Positions 17,617-25,526 of a stretch of DNA of 64,000 nt are shown piece by piece. The stretch lies in NCBI GenBank assembly GCA_964546955.1, contig CAZJLP010000026.1:1-64000 (forward strand). The letters run 5' to 3'. The translations under genes were made by a program, and so were the position numbers. This stretch comes from CAZJLP01 sp964546955. Its GTDB lineage: Bacteria; Verrucomicrobiota; Verrucomicrobiia; Opitutales; Opitutaceae. Within the stretch, counting starts at the first letter, position 1, and every line of letters begins with the position of its first letter. Below the pieces are notes generated by a model that worked only from the letters and a program-made list of their open reading frames with translations, had not been told where the DNA came from and searched no databases.

Positions 17617-18921
17617 ATGAAGACGGTCGCTTTTTATATGATGTCGTATGCGTCCCACTTGTACCCAACCTTCGCTCTTGCCAAGAGCTTTTTGAGTCAG
17701 GGCGCGCGAGTGATCTACATCGTCAATGAGAATGGGGCGAAAATAGTAGAGAAAGAAGGTTTGGAGGTCGTACTCGAGGGCGCGCTCACTCTGGATTCAG
17801 AAAAGAAGGCACACACGCAAGAGCCGAAATTTTACCCGCGCCGCGTCTGGAAAAACTTGCATTCATTCGCCACCCATATCGACGCCTTTATATCCAAGGC
17901 GAAGCATGTCTTGAACGAACAAAATGTCGACGTGCTGTTTGTTGATATGATTATGGACCTCGGCCAGTTTGCGGGACTGGGAACGAAGGTCCACGTTTAC
18001 CACCTCGCTGTATTTAACTATCCGTTGCTCGGAGATTCCGTCCCGCCACCGAGCTCTTCTCTCGTGCCGGCGAGCGGGATTGGTTATCGGCTGCGTCTGT
18101 GGCAGGCATGGTTCAGTGTCGCTTTGGAAACGTACGGCTTACGACGTGCGCGCAGTTTTGTCGAAACTGGCCGGCGCTCGTTTCTGAAGATGCTGGTGAT
18201 ACACGTGAAATTGGGGATCGAGTCACGTCGATATGGACACCGTTTGCGGCTCGGCTGGTACGGTCCGGCGCTTAACCGCCAGCAGGTCGTGCTGGGGCCG
18301 AGGGAGCTGGATTTCGCCCCTGCTTCATTGGGCACGTATTTGGGCTTTTGCATCGACCACACGCGCGACCAGGCGAAGTTGAGCAGGCGACTTCCTTCGC
18401 GAAAGAAAACGCTCTTTTGCTCGTTTGGCACCCAGGTCGTGCGTTACAACCGAGAAGCGTTGCGGCGAGCCTACGATTCTCTCGTCCGAATTTTCAGAAA
18501 GCGCGAGGAACTCCATTTGTTGCTACAGGCTTCGAAAGATTTTCGGGATGTGAATGCGCCCCCGAATATTACTTACATGGGGCATTTCTCCTCGTTGGAG
18601 ATCGTAAATCGCGTCGATGCTGCGGTGATTCACGGAGGGTATGGCATCCTGAAGGAGTGCGTGAATGCGGGTGTTCCGATGGTTGTGGTTCCATTTCGTT
18701 TTGACCAGCCGGGGAATGCGGCCCGGGTCGAGCATCTCGGGATCGGGAAGGCGTGTTGGCTTGACGAGCTCGATGACAAAAAGCTTGAAAACGCAATCGA
18801 TGCGGTGCTCGATCCGCAGATGAGAACGCGGATCCAGGGTCTCGCCGAACGCATTCGGCGGAACGATCAGGTTGCTCCATTTGCCGCGGTCACTTTGGAA
18901 CGATGCCTTACGAGAAACTAG
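17617..18921 (+). CDS. GT1 (UGT/MGT-like) glycosyltransferase, copy 3
   Basis: A 434-residue GT-B glycosyltransferase. The start at 17617 is supported by an AGGGGAA ribosome-binding site 9-10 bases upstream. The N-terminal catalytic segment reads YASHLYPTF, and the donor site is VIHGGYGILKECVNAGVPM followed by PFRFDQPGNAARV; both are intact. It follows the first A-remnant/FkbM gene after 168 bases and precedes the second after 114 bases. It is closest in architecture to copy 4 at 20515. Substrate unknown; probably part of product glycosylation. Confidence 0.9.
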   Translation: MKTVAFYMMSYASHLYPTFALAKSFLSQGARVIYIVNENGAKIVEKEGLEVVLEGALTLDSEKKAHTQEPKFYPRRVWKNLHSFATHIDAFISKAKHVLNEQNVDVLFVDMIMDLGQFAGLGTKVHVYHLAVFNYPLLGDSVPPPSSSLVPASGIGYRLRLWQAWFSVALETYGLRRARSFVETGRRSFLKMLVIHVKLGIESRRYGHRLRLGWYGPALNRQQVVLGPRELDFAPASLGTYLGFCIDHTRDQAKLSRRLPSRKKTLFCSFGTQVVRYNREALRRAYDSLVRIFRKREELHLLLQASKDFRDVNAPPNITYMGHFSSLEIVNRVDAAVIHGGYGILKECVNAGVPMVVVPFRFDQPGNAARVEHLGIGKACWLDELDDKKLENAIDAVLDPQMRTRIQGLAERIRRNDQVAPFAAVTLERCLTRN

Positions 18922-19035
18922 CCCCGACCTCATCCGGAGCACGGCGATTTCGTGCGGAAATCCACGATCGGTCGCCATCTCGATCGGGGGCCACGCTGTC
19001 GCGGGAAGCCGGAGGGTGAAAGGAGCTTGCGCCAC

Positions 19036-20448
19036 ATGAGCCTGGGTTCTTGTACGCCTCTTTCGAGCTGGGCAGGGTACAAGCCGTTGATACGCGAAGG
19101 GGCTATCAAGGTTCCCCTGGGACGTTTAATCGGCTTGTATCCGATTTTCATTACCCGTGCCGATGCGCAACTCTGCGCGACCGGGATGCCGGGAGAAATC
19201 TGCGTCACCGAAGAGGTGTTGGAACGAGGAGGAATCGATCGAAAGGAGCTGGGGGCAAGCGATTTCATTCCGCACCCTTTCAAGCTTCGCGCTCGGCTTT
19301 ATCGCACGGGGCATATCGGTCGATGGCAGCCGGACGGACAGCTAGCATTTCTGGGATCGAAAGCATCGGCACCGGAGCCTGGCCAAGCGGAGCAAATAAA
19401 GGCGCTCGAGCTCGCGCTGGCGGTTCATCCCGCAATTCGCGAAGTGAGCGTTTTTGCGGATCCCGCGAATGGCGGCGGAGTGATCGTGTATGTCTTGCCG
19501 CGGAATGTGCGCATCAACTCGCCTTATGCACATGCACTGCCAAACGGCTGCGAGATCATCCGGCAAAGCAGATTTGAGACGGATGTGTTGTACCAGGAAA
19601 TCTTCGTCCAGGAAACGTATCTCCAGCACGGCATCACGCTTCCTCAAGATGCATGTATTTTCGACGTGGGAGCAAACATAGGAATGTTCTCGGTTTACGC
19701 CGCCAGCCGTTGTCCGCTGGGTAAAGTTTACGCGTTCGAGCCGATGCCGCCCACATATTCATGCTTGGTGCTAAATACAGCCGGCAGTCCGGCCGCGGTG
19801 GCGACGTTCAACATTGCGCTTGGCGCAAGCAACGGAGCGGTGGAATTCAGCTTTTACCCAATGCGTCCGACCAACTCGGCGATGAGTACGTATGTGGATC
19901 ACGACGGCGACCTCGCCCGCCTGAAGCAATTCCTGCGAAAGAGACTGGGTTCTGAGGCGGAAAGCGCGTCAGAGGGCCGTTTTGTAGAAATCGACAGGCA
20001 GCTGGAGGTCGAGCACCGCGCTGAATCGGTCATGACCACCGTGCGCCGGCTTTCTGACGTTATGCGCGAGGAAAACATTGCACGAATCGATCTTTTGAAG
20101 ATCGATGTTGAGCGTGCTGAAATGGACGTGTTGAGGGGAATTGATGCGTCGGATTGGAAAAAGATCGAGCAGGTCGTGTTGGAAGCGCACGATGCAGAGC
20201 GCGCACAGGAAGTGGTGGCTACACTCGAGACGCACGGATTTTCTGTCATTTGCGAGGAGCACCAATTGTTTTCCGAAATGGGCTGTTCGAACATTTACGC
20301 AAAAAAACGCTTACTCGCCCCACGGAACCAACCGTCGCCCCCGCCGACCGTCTCCGCTTCGTTGACGGCAGCGGATCTCCAAGCATATCTTCGCGAACAT
20401 GCACGCGGAGTTACCATTGCGGCCAACGTTGTTATCGCGGGCAATTGA
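19036..20448 (+). CDS. FkbM methyltransferase embedded in a remnant NRPS adenylation domain, copy 2
   Basis: A 471-residue paralogue of 15934-17448. ATG at 19036 is preferred because AAAGGAG lies about 10 bases upstream. An adenylation-domain remnant (GRLIGLYPIF, GMPGEICVTEEV, then RLYRTGHIGRWQPDG) runs into an A8-side segment (ALAVHPAIREVSVFA) and then the FkbM core (FDVGANIGMFSVYA, AFEPMPPTYSC, DLLKIDVERAEMDVLRG). The C-terminus SLTAADLQAYLREHARG resembles the start of the A10 region, so the methyltransferase sits inside an adenylation subdomain that lost its catalytic core. Likely a trans-acting S-adenosylmethionine O-methyltransferase; whether the remnant docks on the NRPS is open. Confidence 0.87.
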   Translation: MSLGSCTPLSSWAGYKPLIREGAIKVPLGRLIGLYPIFITRADAQLCATGMPGEICVTEEVLERGGIDRKELGASDFIPHPFKLRARLYRTGHIGRWQPDGQLAFLGSKASAPEPGQAEQIKALELALAVHPAIREVSVFADPANGGGVIVYVLPRNVRINSPYAHALPNGCEIIRQSRFETDVLYQEIFVQETYLQHGITLPQDACIFDVGANIGMFSVYAASRCPLGKVYAFEPMPPTYSCLVLNTAGSPAAVATFNIALGASNGAVEFSFYPMRPTNSAMSTYVDHDGDLARLKQFLRKRLGSEAESASEGRFVEIDRQLEVEHRAESVMTTVRRLSDVMREENIARIDLLKIDVERAEMDVLRGIDASDWKKIEQVVLEAHDAERAQEVVATLETHGFSVICEEHQLFSEMGCSNIYAKKRLLAPRNQPSPPPTVSASLTAADLQAYLREHARGVTIAANVVIAGN

Positions 20449-20514
20449 CCGATCTTCTTTCAGTCAAGGAGAGGTAACGAAGCCCACAAGACGGGCTAGC
20501 TTCCGGACGGCGCG

Positions 20515-21798
20515 ATGAAGACAATCGGCTTTTACATGGCGAGTGCGGCCTCGCATTTGTTTCCGACATTTCCGCTCGCGAAGGCCTTCCAGGCCCGCGG
20601 GCATACCGTTGTCTACTTCGGGGAAGACAAAGGAGCGGGAATTGTCGAAAGGGAGTCGTTGACTTACATCCGGGAGAGGGAAGCCCGGCGATTTCTGAGC
20701 CGAGGCCCCGTCTCGTTTAGAGGGCGAATCGCCGCGGCCGCCGCAGCTGGGAGGCAGCTGTTGCAGCAGCACAAAGTGGATGTGCTTTTCGGAGATCCGC
20801 TATCGCCGACGGTGGCTCTAGCGACCCTCGGCACGCCGATTCGGTTTTCCTATTTGTCCGCCGTGAACTTCCCCTTGCACGGGGATGGTCTGCCTCCACC
20901 GACCTCTGGGCTGTTCCGTGGAACGGGACTCGGTTATACTTATCACACGAAGTTGGAGTGGCTCAAAGTTTGGCTCGAGTTTTGGGGGCTCCGCACTCCT
21001 CGCGCTTCTTTTCGCCGCCGGCGTCCTTCGTTCTTAGCGTCTTTCGCGCTATATTCCCAGCTGGGCTCCTCGGCCCGACAAGCAGGCCGCCGGCTTAGGT
21101 TTTCCGTCAACGGTCCTGTAATCGAGTATCCTCAAGCGATTCTTGCGCCACGGGAACTCGCGTTCCTTTATCCGGGGACGGTGGAGTACTTGGGGCTGTG
21201 CATCGACCACGGTCGAGCGCAGGAGCCTTTTCAGTGGAGCGGCCCCGAGGATAAGCCTATTGTATTCTGTTCGTTCGGCATGCAGGTGCACGAATACGAT
21301 CAGACACTGTTAGCTCGTGTCTATAAGGTCGTGATCGAGGTCTTTCGGCGAAGACCCGATGTTCAACTAATCCTCCAGATTCCGGAACGATTTCGCGACT
21401 TCGAGCTGGCGGCGAATGTGACCTGCGTCGGACTGGTTTCGACATTGGCGGTGCTGCCGCGGTCGGCGATCAGCATAATCGGCGGAGGTTACGGGATGGT
21501 GAAGGAGTGCGTCGATGCGGTCGTCCCAATGATTGTGATCCCTTTTCGTTACGATCAACCCGCCAATGGCGCGATCGTTCAGCAACTGAAGATTGGAGCC
21601 CTGCTTGCGCCTTCCGAGTTGAATGCGGACGGCCTCAACAAGGCATTGACCGCGACGCTGGAGCCGGCGATGAAGGAGCGTCTTCGCGTTCTGTCCGACA
21701 AGATTAAGGCGAGTTACGACATTTCCCGTTTCGCGGAGAAGACACTGCAGGCTTGCGATGCAGATCGTGAGGATCGCTCTCGGGTTCGTGCCGATTGA
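20515..21798 (+). CDS. GT1-like glycosyltransferase, copy 4, with altered donor-site His
   Basis: A 427-residue GT1-family protein. The N-terminal SHLFPTF segment keeps the putative catalytic His. The donor site reads IIGGGYGMVKECVDAVVPM followed by PFRYDQPANGAIV, so the conserved HGG is GGG here and the usual N-x-A-R-V is N-G-A-I-V. In GT1 enzymes that His contacts the sugar-nucleotide diphosphate. The protein may thus be inactive, a helper subunit for a partner GT, or use a different donor. It follows the second A-remnant/FkbM gene after 66 bases. The length and the rest of the fold look intact. Confidence 0.87.
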   Translation: MKTIGFYMASAASHLFPTFPLAKAFQARGHTVVYFGEDKGAGIVERESLTYIREREARRFLSRGPVSFRGRIAAAAAAGRQLLQQHKVDVLFGDPLSPTVALATLGTPIRFSYLSAVNFPLHGDGLPPPTSGLFRGTGLGYTYHTKLEWLKVWLEFWGLRTPRASFRRRRPSFLASFALYSQLGSSARQAGRRLRFSVNGPVIEYPQAILAPRELAFLYPGTVEYLGLCIDHGRAQEPFQWSGPEDKPIVFCSFGMQVHEYDQTLLARVYKVVIEVFRRRPDVQLILQIPERFRDFELAANVTCVGLVSTLAVLPRSAISIIGGGYGMVKECVDAVVPMIVIPFRYDQPANGAIVQQLKIGALLAPSELNADGLNKALTATLEPAMKERLRVLSDKIKASYDISRFAEKTLQACDADREDRSRVRAD

Positions 21799-21966
21799 GT
21801 TTGATGCCGAGCGTGGCGCGTCCTGAATCGGGCCAGCTGGGGGCGACTCTCAAGTCACTCCGCGGAGGACTCATTTTAATATCGACTTGAGTTTGGAGGT
21901 GGCATTGCGTTGCGACCCAGTCGCGCTGGTCCGCAATCGCGCGGCGGTGGACGGAGGCTCCCCAAT

Positions 21967-22728
21967 GTGATCAAGAATTATTCCATCGACAAAGTCCCAT
22001 GGTGGTTCGGTCAGCGCGCGAGGGGCGCCGCACACTGGAAAAGGGGAATCCTGAAGTTCTTCCCTTATCATTTCTGCATTCAAGTCCGGTGGGAGGTTCA
22101 CTGTGCCTTGCTTAGACTCTTCACTTTCTGCCAAGTCTGGAACTACCGAAAGCGCCGCGATTTTTATGTCAATGTGGGAGCAGGATCTTCGGGCCGCGCC
22201 GGTTGGGTGAATGCCGACAGCAACCGGTTTAAGGGAGTCAATTGCCTGATCGATTGCCGGTCGCATATCCCTTTCCAGGACGAAAGCGTGCGAGGTATCT
22301 TCACCGAGCATTTTCTAGAGCACATCGACTACACGGAGGAGGCTCCGCGTTTTTTACGCGAATGTCAGCGAGTCCTAGTCAAAGGAGGGGTGTTGCGGGT
22401 GATCGTGCCGGACGCGGCTCAATACCTTCGCGCTTATATTGCCGACGGCTGGGACGAGATGCACGCGATTGGCCGGCTTACGCCGAACAGGCAGGATCTT
22501 TATTTGTCGGGCTGTTATCGCACCAAGATCGAGCTTGTGAACGAAGTCTTTCGGCAAGGCTATCAGCATAAGTTCGCGTATGATGTCGAAACCCTTGCGC
22601 TTGTTCTGCGGGAAGCAGGCTTCAGCAAAACTGAGAGGATGGCGTTTGGGCGGTCCTTGGATCCGAAGCTGCTCATTGAAAACCCGCTTCGGGCGCCCGA
22701 CAGCTTGTACATGGATGCGGTCAAATAA
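21967..22728 (+). CDS. Class I SAM-dependent methyltransferase (COG4627-like)
   Basis: A small methyltransferase of about 253 residues. Motif I reads VNVGAGSSGRAGWVNAD, then IPFQDESVRGIFTEHFLEHI and RECQRVLVKGGVLRVIVPD, the standard order for predicted SAM methyltransferases often found with glycosyltransferases. The GTG at 21967 or TTG at 21910 could be the start; neither has a clear ribosome-binding site. It follows copy 4 of the GT1 enzymes and precedes the CmlA-type hydroxylase. Probable target: a sugar or peptide hydroxyl of the product (inferred). Confidence 0.85.
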   Translation: MIKNYSIDKVPWWFGQRARGAAHWKRGILKFFPYHFCIQVRWEVHCALLRLFTFCQVWNYRKRRDFYVNVGAGSSGRAGWVNADSNRFKGVNCLIDCRSHIPFQDESVRGIFTEHFLEHIDYTEEAPRFLRECQRVLVKGGVLRVIVPDAAQYLRAYIADGWDEMHAIGRLTPNRQDLYLSGCYRTKIELVNEVFRQGYQHKFAYDVETLALVLREAGFSKTERMAFGRSLDPKLLIENPLRAPDSLYMDAVK

Positions 22729-22875
22729 CCCCTCTGAATTTGTGGTGGAGATAAGCTTGAAAAAGTTGCTCGACAGATGCACCTGCTTGGAAGTACAGAC
22801 GCGCCCGACATACCGAAATTGCGCTCCGCCCGGTCAACGGCAGGGCTACCCTAAGTTTATTAATTCAATATAGTA

Positions 22876-24477
22876 ATGGTCACCCAATCAAACTCCTTGT
22901 ATTTGCGGCAAAACGTACAAGTCGAACCGTTGGTCGAACACTGGTACGCCTGGTCGCATCTGATTTCCCCCGCAACTGCCGCCATGAATATTGTGGATCG
23001 CCACCTAAATATCATGGAGTCATACGTGCGCAATCCTCAGACGCACGCTGCCGCGGTAAAAAATCCCGCCATGTTGGGCGGGCCCTTCATCGACTATGAT
23101 GGAGGCCGGGTCGATGATATTCGCGCTTTGATTCAGCAAACGCGCGAGGCGCAGGGGCAAATGGTCGCGTTCTCCGCTGCCGTGAAACAACTCGACCAGT
23201 TGCTTCGCACGGAGGCGAAGGGATTTTCACTCGAACCTCTTTACGAAAAAGTGCCCGACATCCTGCGCGGATTTGTGGAACTGGTGTACGATCTGAATAA
23301 CAATCCGTCCTTCCGCGTCATCGAGCCGCTGCTCTACGAGAGCAAATTTTATGATCCCACTCGGCAAAGCCTCATGTTGTCGCTCATCGAGGATGATGAC
23401 CGGCCCTTCATCTTAAGCACGCCTCGCTTGGCAAAACCGGGCGATGTCCACCTCAGGATACCGTTTGCCAGTTCAGTGATCGACGAGCTATTTCGGATGA
23501 AGACCCGTCCTGGCTCGGTCGACGACATCGCGCATAAGCTCGGGGTGGCGGCGGGGGATCTGGATAGTTTCCGGGCGTTTTTCACTTCTGAGCCGCCCCG
23601 ACCGTACGAGCGTTACCAAGGGGATGGTCTCCGGTGGCGCTACTTTGGGCATGCTTGCATTCTGATCGAAACCCGCGACACCACAATCCTGCTCGATCCA
23701 GTGTTGAGTTATACGTACGATCATGAAGTTTCCCGTTTTACGTACGAAGATCTGCCGGAGGAGATTGACTACGTACTCATTACGCACAACCACCAGGATC
23801 ACATCTTGTTTGAGACAATGCTCCAGTTGCGGCACAAGATCAAAACCATCGTGGTGCCGCGAAATGGAAACGGAGCGCTACAGGATCCTTCCCTTAAAAT
23901 GATGTTCGAGAAAGTCGGCTTCAACAATGTGCTTTCGATCGAGGAGTTTGAACGCATACCGATTTCCACCGGACACATCATTGGAATCCCATTCTTCGGC
24001 GAACACTCGGATTTGGCGATTCGAACCAAGAGCGCCTATCTTATCCAAACCGGCCGGCACAAACTTCTGTTCGCTGCCGATTCGTGTAATGTCGAACCTC
24101 GGCTTTACGAGCACGTGGAAAAGGTCATTGGCCAGGTGGATGGCCTATTTCTCGGGATGGAATGCGATGGAGCGCCTTTGACTTGGCTCTACGGGCCGCT
24201 GTTGACCAAGCCTCTTGACCGCAAAATGGATCATTCGCGTCGCCTAGCCGGTTCAAACTACGAGCGCGGCATCGACATCGTCAATCGGTTCAACTGCAAG
24301 GAAGCGTATGTCTACGCGATGGGACAGGAGCCTTGGTTAAACTATGTTATGAGCCTGAAGTACACCGAAGAATCGAACCCAATCAAGGCGTCGAATCGAT
24401 TGGTCGAAGATTGTCGTCAACGAGGAATCACCGCCGAGCGGCTTTTCGGCGAAAAGGAAATCTTACTCAGCAATTGA
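22876..24477 (+). CDS. CmlA-type diiron beta-hydroxylase of NRPS-bound amino acids
   Basis: A 533-residue protein with a unique N-terminal domain (about 1-245) and a metallo-beta-lactamase-fold domain. Visible metal ligands are H304, H306, D308, H309 (HNHQDH), E376 (FFGEHSD) and D402 (FAADS). These lie one position from those I recall for CmlA, the chloramphenicol enzyme that hydroxylates the beta carbon of an amino acid held on an NRPS carrier domain; CmlA has almost the same length (532). The long conserved tail (VYAMGQEPWLNYVMSLKYT) also fits that family rather than a generic hydrolase. It implies at least one beta-hydroxylated residue in the peptide. Which residue cannot be read from the sequence. 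Confidence 0.93.
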   Translation: MVTQSNSLYLRQNVQVEPLVEHWYAWSHLISPATAAMNIVDRHLNIMESYVRNPQTHAAAVKNPAMLGGPFIDYDGGRVDDIRALIQQTREAQGQMVAFSAAVKQLDQLLRTEAKGFSLEPLYEKVPDILRGFVELVYDLNNNPSFRVIEPLLYESKFYDPTRQSLMLSLIEDDDRPFILSTPRLAKPGDVHLRIPFASSVIDELFRMKTRPGSVDDIAHKLGVAAGDLDSFRAFFTSEPPRPYERYQGDGLRWRYFGHACILIETRDTTILLDPVLSYTYDHEVSRFTYEDLPEEIDYVLITHNHQDHILFETMLQLRHKIKTIVVPRNGNGALQDPSLKMMFEKVGFNNVLSIEEFERIPISTGHIIGIPFFGEHSDLAIRTKSAYLIQTGRHKLLFAADSCNVEPRLYEHVEKVIGQVDGLFLGMECDGAPLTWLYGPLLTKPLDRKMDHSRRLAGSNYERGIDIVNRFNCKEAYVYAMGQEPWLNYVMSLKYTEESNPIKASNRLVEDCRQRGITAERLFGEKEILLSN

Positions 24478-24488
24478 CGGCGGCACCT

Positions 24489-25274
24489 TCATAAAATCGG
24501 TGGGAGGTCCAGGGCGGCGATAAGCGTCTTCAGGACCTCCGATGACGCGGTGTGGTGAAAGAAATGTCCCCCGGGAAACATGTGCACTGAGCACCGATGC
24601 GACGAATAGCGCTGCCACTCCGCTAGCGATTCTGCTGAGGTCCAGGGATCATCGTAGCCGCCGAAAACCGTGATCGGCATAGACAGACTCGGACGAACCC
24701 CTCCGCCGTAGCTTTCGTTGGTGGCGATATCCCAGCGCAACACACGGGTTACGATGCGCAGCATTTCTGGATGCTCCAGAATCTCCGGAGGGAGCGAGGC
24801 GGGGTAATCGATCAATAAACTGCGGATAAATTCGTCATCAGGCAGGTCGGCAATGTTGCGACGGGTTCTTTTCACATGCGGAGGGTTCCGTCCCGAAACG
24901 AAGAGCTGTTGCGGTAGGTTGCGGCAGCCGCGTCGGGACAGCTCCAGGACAACTTCAAATCCCAAGGCTGCTCCCAGGCTATGACCAAGCAGCATGCACC
25001 GGGTGCTTCCGGCGATCTCCTCCCAAGCGCCAACGATGGCAGTCACCATCTGATCGAACGAGGTAATAGGAGGATCACTCATCCGGTCCTCACGGCCCGG
25101 GTATTGGACGGCGGCCAGATCCACGCCAACGCGCCGCAAGGCCTCTCTCCATCGGTAGTAAGTGGAGGCGCCAGCACCGGCATGTGGCAGACAAATAAGT
25201 CGCAGGCGAGCCGTCGACAGCGGGCTTGGCACTCTGACCCAGCTACCGCAACTGCGAGATGACAAATAGTTCAT
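24489..25274 (-). CDS. Type II thioesterase (NRPS editing)
   Basis: An alpha/beta hydrolase of about 262 residues of the external thioesterase family that removes wrongly loaded or stalled groups from carrier proteins. It has the opening LICLPHAGAGASTYYRW, AVQYPGREDR, nucleophile elbow GHSLGA, catalytic Asp in FGGYDDPW, and His in GGHFFHH, all typical of GrsT/SrfTE-like enzymes. ATG at 25274 is preferred; an in-frame start at 25301 adds nine residues. It is convergent with the hydroxylase gene (11 bases apart) and divergent from the VOC-amidase gene, with a 252-base shared upstream region. Confidence 0.94.
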   Translation of the reverse strand: MNYLSSRSCGSWVRVPSPLSTARLRLICLPHAGAGASTYYRWREALRRVGVDLAAVQYPGREDRMSDPPITSFDQMVTAIVGAWEEIAGSTRCMLLGHSLGAALGFEVVLELSRRGCRNLPQQLFVSGRNPPHVKRTRRNIADLPDDEFIRSLLIDYPASLPPEILEHPEMLRIVTRVLRWDIATNESYGGGVRPSLSMPITVFGGYDDPWTSAESLAEWQRYSSHRCSVHMFPGGHFFHHTASSEVLKTLIAALDLPPIL

Positions 25275-25526
25275 GGAAAGGGGGGAATGGGGCGCCGCCA
25301 TTTGTGGCGGGGCATGCCACTATCGGACGGCCACTGCGGGGCGACGCTTTGTGGTTGCGCTGAAACTATTATTGCCAAAAACGAAAGCTGCGGACGGATC
25401 GCACTCCAAAATGGCACCATTGGTGTCCACAACACGAACGACAAAATTGTTGTCAATAAAAACGGCGGACTGTTTCAGCTCAAATCGGCACAATGATAAC
25501 CACCGGCGCAGTAACATAACAGAATC

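Larger units (their letters stand above)
15934..21798 (+). repeat. Tandem duplication of a methyltransferase-GT1 cassette
   Basis: The gene order A-remnant/FkbM methyltransferase followed by GT1 occurs twice in a row (15934-18921 and 19036-21798). The two methyltransferases share their unusual architecture throughout. The two GT1 proteins share the SHLYP/SHLFP variant of the N-terminal motif, whereas the other three GT1 proteins have GHLYP. This points to duplication of a roughly 3 kb two-gene unit followed by divergence. Confidence 0.7.
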
